Shown in pieces: positions 23,367-28,185 of a stretch of DNA of 28,185 nt. A program made the translations under genes and the position numbers. Under the pieces are notes generated by a model. That model saw nothing but the letters and a program-made list of their open reading frames with translations. It was not told where the DNA came from and did no database searches. Position 1 is the first letter of the stretch; every line of letters begins with the position of its first letter. The stretch comes from Pseudomonadota bacterium (GTDB lineage Bacteria; Pseudomonadota; Alphaproteobacteria; Acetobacterales; Acetobacteraceae): NCBI GenBank assembly GCA_021808055.1, contig JAKBCH010000025.1:1-28185 (forward strand). The letters run 5' to 3'.

Positions 23367-24484
23367 AAATCCCGCGCCCGCGCCAAACACGCTGTCTTGT
23401 CCGCCACGCATCCGCCTTCCAGCCACCAGCGCCGCGCCTCTGCCAAAACCACTCCCATGCGCGGCCCCGGCTCCACACCCAGAGCCATCAAATCCCGCCC
23501 CTGCAACGGAAACACTGGCCTCGCCATGCCTGCCAGCCGCGCCCGTAACCCGGCCCCATCGCCATCCCACAGCCAGCTTTGGCCAATCAGCACCTCATGC
23601 GGTGCGTCCGCCAGCGCCCGGCGTAGTGCTGCATCACCGTCGCCTTCCTTCAGCACAAACGTCTCACGCCAACCCGCCAGCAGCGCCGCTTCTGCACTGC
23701 TCAACCGCAGCCGCGCCGCCAAATCCTCATCGGTCAACGCCGCCACCCGCAATAACGGATCAACCGGCGCGCCCTTCGCCACCAGCGCCGCCAGCCGCGT
23801 CACATCCGCCCCCGGCAGCACAATTCCCAGCACCCCGGTCTTTTGCATCAGCGCCATCGCCGCCAGCGGGGCAGGGGCGGCCAAAATCTTCTTCACCTCG
23901 CTCCATACGCGCTCCACGGAAAGCTGCCGCAACCCTTCTCGCCCGGCCGCAATCGCCGCCACCGCCTCGGCATCCGCCGCGCCCTTCCCATAGCGGGCAA
24001 AAAATCGGAAGAACCGTAAAATCCTTAAATAATCTTCGGCAATCCGCGCGCCAGGCGCGCCCACAAACCGCACAACCCCAGCGGCCAGATCCTCCCGGCC
24101 ACCGAAATAATCGAAAACTTCCCCGTCCCTGGCGCAGCTCATCGCATTCATCGTGAAATCCCGCCGCGCCGCATCCTCGCGCCAGTCATCGGTGAACTGC
24201 ACCACCGCGTGCCGCCCATCCGTCTCCATATCCCGCCGCAACGTTGTCACCTCAAACCCGCGGCCTGCGGCAATAATTGTCACCGTGCCATGCTCAATTC
24301 CGGTCGGCACCGCCTTCAACCCCGCGGCCTTCGCCCGCGCCATCACCGCCTCGGGCTTCAACGGCGAGGCAAAATCAACATCAGCCACCTCATAGCCCGC
24401 CAGCATGTCGCGCACGGCACCGCCCACCACCCGCGCCTCCGGCAGCGCCGCCCAAACCTTGTCCATGCCGGGCACTTCAATCAC
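23357..24484 (-). CDS. cca: CCA tRNA nucleotidyltransferase (class II)
   Basis: About 375 residues from GTG 24484, right after the Nudix stop; ATG 24466 is the other candidate. The nucleotidyltransferase head has [20 protein letters not shown] with the DxD metal site in ADVDF, then [27 protein letters not shown] and [18 protein letters not shown], the standard class II set. The C-terminal helical part binds tRNA. It adds or repairs the 3' CCA end of tRNAs. It is the last gene of the DUF1285-Nudix-cca operon and ends convergently with kup. Confidence 0.95.
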   Translation of the reverse strand: MIEVPGMDKVWAALPEARVVGGAVRDMLAGYEVADVDFASPLKPEAVMARAKAAGLKAVPTGIEHGTVTIIAAGRGFEVTTLRRDMETDGRHAVVQFTDDWREDAARRDFTMNAMSCARDGEVFDYFGGREDLAAGVVRFVGAPGARIAEDYLRILRFFRFFARYGKGAADAEAVAAIAAGREGLRQLSVERVWSEVKKILAAPAPLAAMALMQKTGVLGIVLPGADVTRLAALVAKGAPVDPLLRVAALTDEDLAARLRLSSAEAALLAGWRETFVLKEGDGDAALRRALADAPHEVLIGQSWLWDGDGAGLRARLAGMARPVFPLQGRDLMALGVEPGPRMGVVLAEARRWWLEGGCVADKTACLARARDFAV

Positions 24485-24485
24485 A

Positions 24486-25040
24486 TCACCCCCGCAACCG
24501 CTGCGCCAGCCGATACAAAATCTCCGCCGTCGCACCCCAGATCACATGGTCCTTATGCGGCCACACCCAGAACTCCCTCACGCCCACCTGCCTGATCGCC
24601 TTCCGCCGGATCGGGTATTCGGCGTTCAACAAATCCGCGAAGGGCAGAAGAAACAACTCCGCCACCTCCTCATCGGCAGGCCGCAAAGCCACCTTCTCGG
24701 GCACCAGCGCCACCACCGGGGAGATATGGAATTGCGTAACCGTCAACACGTAATCATCCATCCGGCCCAGAATTTCCACCTGTGCCGGGTCCAGCCCCAC
24801 CTCTTCCTGTGCCTCGCGCAACGCCGCGGCCTCAGGGTTGGCGTCAAACGGCTCAATTTTGCCACCGGGGAAGGAAACCTGGCCAGGATGCGAGGTCATC
24901 CTGGCACTGCGCCGCGTCAGCCACACGCCTTTTTCGGGCTCCAGCGCCACCAGCACCGCCGCCGCGCGCAAATGCCCCTGTTGTAAATTTTTATACAAAA
25001 AGCTTGGCGGAAACGCCTTGCGTAATGCCTCGGCCTTCAT
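24486..25040 (-). CDS. Nudix hydrolase, CoA pyrophosphatase type (NudL-like)
   Basis: A 184-residue protein from ATG 25040. The Nudix box is complete: GGKIEPFDANPEAAALREAQ followed by EEVGLD. HPGQVSFPGGK just before it is the CoA-hydrolase (UPF0035) signature. The family splits CoA or acyl-CoA to 3',5'-ADP and phosphopantetheine. It lies 12 nt behind DUF1285 and one base ahead of the cca start, an arrangement frequent in alphaproteobacteria. Confidence 0.92.
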   Translation of the reverse strand: MKAEALRKAFPPSFLYKNLQQGHLRAAAVLVALEPEKGVWLTRRSARMTSHPGQVSFPGGKIEPFDANPEAAALREAQEEVGLDPAQVEILGRMDDYVLTVTQFHISPVVALVPEKVALRPADEEVAELFLLPFADLLNAEYPIRRKAIRQVGVREFWVWPHKDHVIWGATAEILYRLAQRLRG

Positions 25041-25052
25041 GCCACACCCGGC

Positions 25053-25637
25053 TTACGCGCACTCAGCATCCTGGCAATTCGGCATATCCCCCAACGGGAA
25101 GAACACACCCTGGCTCCAAACCCCCAGCGCTTTGCGGCCATTGGCCATGCCTGGCTCGGCCAGCGCCACCAACTCATAATAGGTCGCGCGGTTAATCCGC
25201 GCCTCAATCGGAAATTTGCCTTTGCCATCACGAATATGAAGATAGGGCGTAGGCTCGCAACTCAGCAAATCATGCGCGATCCGAATAGGGTGCTCGCGCC
25301 CCGCCGTCACGCATTGGTCCACATTTGTGCGGAAACACAGCACCTGATCCTTGCCGCTGCCGGTCCATTCCAGCTCCACCGCCAGAAAGGGTGCGTCCTC
25401 CACCTCTATCTGCCCGCGCTCCGCGGGGGTCTCCAGAATATATTTGCCCGCTGCATCCCTCGTCAGCACGGTGGAAAACAGGCAGATCATCGGCTTGCGG
25501 GCAATCGGGCTGCCCTTATACAGCCAGCTTCCGTCGCGCTTGATCAGAAACGGCAGATCACCGCAATCCGCGGCGGGGCGTGCCTCTGCGCCCTTCACGC
25601 AAACCCGCCCTTGCTCTGCCCTCGCCCCCTGCTTCAA
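25053..25637 (-). CDS. DUF1285 family protein
   Basis: About 194 residues. No ATG fits; TTG 25637 has AAAGGAG about 10 nt upstream, while GTG 25598 (about 181 residues) is also plausible. Family motifs are CGDLPFLIKRDGSWLYKGSP and IARKPMICLFSTVL, then ERGQIEVEDAPFLAVELEW and FRTNVDQCVTAGREHPIRI. The family is common in alphaproteobacteria next to the Nudix-cca pair; its biochemical role is not known to me. It diverges from mnmG across about 170 bp. Confidence 0.85.
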   Translation of the reverse strand: MKQGARAEQGRVCVKGAEARPAADCGDLPFLIKRDGSWLYKGSPIARKPMICLFSTVLTRDAAGKYILETPAERGQIEVEDAPFLAVELEWTGSGKDQVLCFRTNVDQCVTAGREHPIRIAHDLLSCEPTPYLHIRDGKGKFPIEARINRATYYELVALAEPGMANGRKALGVWSQGVFFPLGDMPNCQDAECA

Positions 25638-25808
25638 CGCGCCAAAACTCCTTTCTATCCCCGTGATATAGGTGCCTGCCCAGGCGGTTCAAATGCCTAA
25701 ACATGCATGGGAAGCGCATCTTGCATCGATATGGCAACTTTAAGGCCCCAGGCTTACCAACACCTGAAAGCCTTGGCATTTTTGTCCGGCTTTCGCTAAA
25801 CCCCGCGC
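25638..25808. other. Intergenic region between DUF1285 (-) and mnmG (+)
   Basis: 171 bp that must hold the start signals of two divergent transcripts. The mnmG ATG at 25809 has no strong Shine-Dalgarno. It is visibly more AT-rich than its neighbours around 25690-25760. I see no convincing promoter pair, riboswitch or RNA gene in it. Confidence 0.6.
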
Positions 25809-27518
25809 ATGGAATACGATGTCATCGTCATCGGCGGCGGCCATGCAGGCACGGAGGCTGCGGCGGCATCCGCGCGTTATGGTGCCCGCACGGCCCTGGT
25901 TACCCAAAACGCCGCGCGCGTGGGCGAGATGTCATGCAACCCGGCCATTGGCGGCATCGGCAAGGGCCATCTGGTCCGCGAGATCGACGCGCTGGATGGC
26001 CTCATGGCCAAAGCGGCAGATGCCGCCTGCATCCATTTCAAACTGCTCAACCGTACCAAGGGCCCTGCCGTGCGCGGCCCCCGCGCCCAGGCAGACCGCG
26101 CGCTCTACCGCAACGCCATCCAATCCCTGCTCGCCGCCCAGGCCAACCTCACCATATTGGAAGACGAAGCCGCCGGATTCGAAACCCAAAACGGCATCCT
26201 CTCCGGCGTCAAACTCGCCTCCGGCAAAACCCTGCTTTGCGCCGCCGCCGTGCTCACCACCGGCACCTTCCTCAACGGCGTCCTGCATTTCGGGCAAGAC
26301 ATGCAGCCCGGCGGCCGGGCAGGGGATGCGCCCTCCCGCGCCCTGGCGGCAGACCTCGCCCGCCTCAATTTGCCCTTGGGCCGGCTCAAAACCGGCACGC
26401 CCGCGCGGCTTTCCAAAGCCAGTATCGACTGGGAGGGCCTGCCGGAAGATAAAGGCGAAAACCCGCCGGAGCCATTCTCCGCCCTCACGCCCGAAATCAC
26501 CAATCCCCAAATCTCCTGCCGCATCACCTCCACCGCTGAGGCGACGCACGCAGTCATCCGCGAAAACATCCATAAATCAGCGGTCTATGGCGGCAACATC
26601 GCCGGGCGTGGCCCGCGCTACTGCCCTTCCATCGAGGATAAAGTTGTCCGCTTCGCGGAAAAACCCGGCCACCAGATTTTCCTGGAACCCGAAGGGCTGG
26701 ACGACGACACAATCTACCCCAACGGCATCTCCACCTCCTTGCCGCTGGATGTGCAATATGCCCTTATCCACACCATTCCGGGCTTAGAGCACGCCGAAAT
26801 CCTCCGCCCCGGCTATGCGGTGGAATATGATTATGTCGACCCCCGCGCGCTGGACCATTCCTTAAGCCTCAAATCCCTGCCTGGGCTTTTCCTGGCTGGC
26901 CAGATCAACGGCACCACCGGATACGAGGAAGCCGGTTCCCAAGGTCTCATGGCGGGATTAAACGCCGCGCGCCGGGCAGGGGGTGCTGATGCCGTGCAGC
27001 TCTCCCGGTCAGATGCCTATATCGGCGTCCTCATCGACGATCTCGTCACCCAGGGCGTCACCGAGCCCTACCGCATGTTCACCTCCCGCGCTGAATACCG
27101 CCTGTTGCTCCGCGCCGACAACGCCGAGCTCCGCCTCACACCAAAGGGCCTGGAATGGGGCTGTGTCGGCTCCGCACGCGCAGAATCCTTTGCAAATCTC
27201 CAGGCAGAGATTGCGTCTTTTGCAAACAAGCCGGAAGGTGAGGGCAGGGCGGCCAACATCCTCCGGGCCGATCTACTCTATTCCGGCTACATCGCCCGCC
27301 AAACTTCCGAAATCCGTTCGCGGGAGAAAGATGAAGCGGTCAAAATCCCCAGCGATTTCAATTATATGCAGGTCGGCGGCCTCTCCACGGAGCTGCGCGA
27401 GAAGCTGGAACGCAGCCGCCCACAAACCCTCGCCGCCGCCGGCCGCATCGAAGCCATGACCCCCGCCGCTCTGGGTGCCATTTTCGGTGCCTTGCGAAAA
27501 GCCCAGCGCGCCGCATGA
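25809..27518 (+). CDS. mnmG: tRNA uridine-5-carboxymethylaminomethyl modification enzyme MnmG (GidA), with a shortened C-terminal region
   Basis: A 569-residue protein from ATG 25809. The FAD-binding motif is [40 protein letters not shown], with the catalytic-region Cys, and [14 protein letters not shown] follow. The C-terminal helical domain is present ([38 protein letters not shown]). With MnmE it modifies U34 of tRNAs; mnmE is not upstream. The usual length is about 620-630. The missing 50-60 residues lie between ESFANLQ and the [12 protein letters not shown] segment, where relatives carry about 90 residues. Start of an operon with rsmG and parA. Confidence 0.95.
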   Translation: MEYDVIVIGGGHAGTEAAAASARYGARTALVTQNAARVGEMSCNPAIGGIGKGHLVREIDALDGLMAKAADAACIHFKLLNRTKGPAVRGPRAQADRALYRNAIQSLLAAQANLTILEDEAAGFETQNGILSGVKLASGKTLLCAAAVLTTGTFLNGVLHFGQDMQPGGRAGDAPSRALAADLARLNLPLGRLKTGTPARLSKASIDWEGLPEDKGENPPEPFSALTPEITNPQISCRITSTAEATHAVIRENIHKSAVYGGNIAGRGPRYCPSIEDKVVRFAEKPGHQIFLEPEGLDDDTIYPNGISTSLPLDVQYALIHTIPGLEHAEILRPGYAVEYDYVDPRALDHSLSLKSLPGLFLAGQINGTTGYEEAGSQGLMAGLNAARRAGGADAVQLSRSDAYIGVLIDDLVTQGVTEPYRMFTSRAEYRLLLRADNAELRLTPKGLEWGCVGSARAESFANLQAEIASFANKPEGEGRAANILRADLLYSGYIARQTSEIRSREKDEAVKIPSDFNYMQVGGLSTELREKLERSRPQTLAAAGRIEAMTPAALGAIFGALRKAQRAA

Positions 27519-28087
27519 ACGAAGACAAATTGCGGGCTTTCGCGGCGCTGGTTTTAAAATGGTCCCCCCGAATCAATCTTGTTTCGAAGTCGGACCAAAA
27601 CCATATCTGGGAGCGCCATGTGCAAGACTCCCTGCGCCTGCTCCCTTACATTCCCAGGAATACCGAACGCGCCATCGATCTCGGCTCAGGTGCCGGTTTT
27701 CCCGGCCTCGTGCTCTGCATCGCCACAGATATTCCGTTCGACCTCATCGAATCCGATGCCCGCAAAGCCGCCTTCCTCATGGAAGCCGCCCGGCTTACCG
27801 GCGCCCCGGCGAAAATCCATAATTGCCGCATAGAAGCCGCCCCGGTTAAACCCGCCTTGCTCATCACCGCCCGCGCTTTGGCTCCGTTGGAAAAACTTCT
27901 GGCCCTGGCTGCACCTTTGCTAACACAAGAAGGTTTTTGTCTGTTTCCGAAAGGCAAAGGCTGGCAAGATGAATTGACGCTCGCCACCCCCCTCTGGCAA
28001 ATGAACACTGAGCGCCTTTCCGCCCCCGGCTGGGGCGAAAGCTGCATCCTGAAAGTGAGCCAGATCCGTCATGCCGGAGCCGCATAA
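27515..28087 (+). CDS. rsmG: 16S rRNA (guanine-527-N7)-methyltransferase RsmG (GidB)
   Basis: A 190-residue protein from ATG 27515, which overlaps the mnmG stop as ATGA. The SAM-binding motif is [19 protein letters not shown], with [12 protein letters not shown] before it and [18 protein letters not shown] after it. [17 protein letters not shown] follows. It methylates G527 of 16S rRNA; loss gives low-level streptomycin resistance in many bacteria. Slightly shorter than E. coli RsmG (207). Confidence 0.94.
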   Translation: MNEDKLRAFAALVLKWSPRINLVSKSDQNHIWERHVQDSLRLLPYIPRNTERAIDLGSGAGFPGLVLCIATDIPFDLIESDARKAAFLMEAARLTGAPAKIHNCRIEAAPVKPALLITARALAPLEKLLALAAPLLTQEGFCLFPKGKGWQDELTLATPLWQMNTERLSAPGWGESCILKVSQIRHAGAA

Positions 28088-28185
28088 GAAGCCACGCATC
28101 ATCGCCATCGCCAACCAGAAAGGCGGGGTCGGCAAAACCACCACCGCCATCAACCTCGCCGCCGCCCTGGCCGTCGGCGGCATGA
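28071..28185 (+). CDS. parA: Chromosome-partitioning ATPase ParA (5' end only)
   Basis: From ATG 28071, overlapping rsmG by 17 bp. It opens [20 protein letters not shown] and continues [22 protein letters not shown] is the deviant Walker A of ParA/MinD ATPases. With ParB it separates replicated origins. The window ends after about 38 codons, so only the first motif can be judged. Confidence 0.92.
   Translation, partial: MPEPHKKPRIIAIANQKGGVGKTTTAINLAAALAVGGM

Noticed and set aside
22260..23570. Minus-strand frame of 436 codons opposite kup
   Set aside because: Low-complexity Gly/Ala/Glu-rich shadow; crosses the kup-cca junction in a frame with no family signal.
25932..26573. Minus-strand frame of 213 codons opposite mnmG
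   Set aside because: Shadow of a highly conserved enzyme gene.

Overview
The window holds two blocks. Positions 1-15600 are one end of a contractile-tailed (P2/Mu-type) prophage. Positions 15602-28185 are ordinary chromosome of a GC-rich alphaproteobacterium. The chromosomal gene set (Tim44-domain protein beside MltA, DUF1285-Nudix-CCA operon, mnmG-rsmG-parA) and the style of the phage proteins suggest Acetobacteraceae. That family assignment is inference, because there is no rRNA or other phylogenetic marker here. The mnmG-rsmG-parA cluster is near oriC in many bacteria.

Prophage: all virion genes lie on the minus strand and read from about 15.2 kb down to position 1. The order is a small GcrA-like HTH protein, DUF6362-type protein, large terminase, portal, scaffold, major capsid protein, a small protein, two head-tail connector candidates, a tail-terminator candidate, a 46-aa protein, tail sheath, tail tube, tail assembly chaperone with a -1 frameshift extension, a gpU-like protein, LysM protein X, hub D, spike V, gp25-like W, baseplate J, tail protein I and a tail fibre. 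Most neighbours overlap (ATGA, TGATG) or lie a few bases apart, as in one long operon. The fibre gene is cut short by what looks like the end of an IS21-family element at the left window edge. No integrase, replication, lysis or tape-measure gene is visible.

Control region: a plus-strand XRE repressor (15268-15600) diverges from the virion operon. The 98 bp between them carry one perfect operator-like palindrome, two weaker copies and two opposed promoter candidates, an arrangement like the lambda immunity switch. The repressor mRNA may be leaderless.

Chromosome: three overlapping or tightly spaced minus-strand genes (histidine phosphatase, N-formylglutamate amidohydrolase, large tandem glycosyltransferase) diverge from a plus-strand group (Tim44-like protein, MltA lytic transglycosylase, Kup potassium transporter). 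Kup converges on a minus-strand operon (DUF1285, CoA-type Nudix hydrolase, CCA-adding enzyme), and both stop codons sit in one perfect palindrome. mnmG, rsmG and the start of parA run off the right edge. No gap exceeds 300 bases, and no tRNA, rRNA or CRISPR array was seen.

The most interesting signals are the complete -1 frameshift cassette in the tail chaperone (GGGAAAC, 6-nt spacer, 10-bp stem), the absence of a tape-measure gene right after it, and the lambda-like switch placed directly in front of the virion operon.
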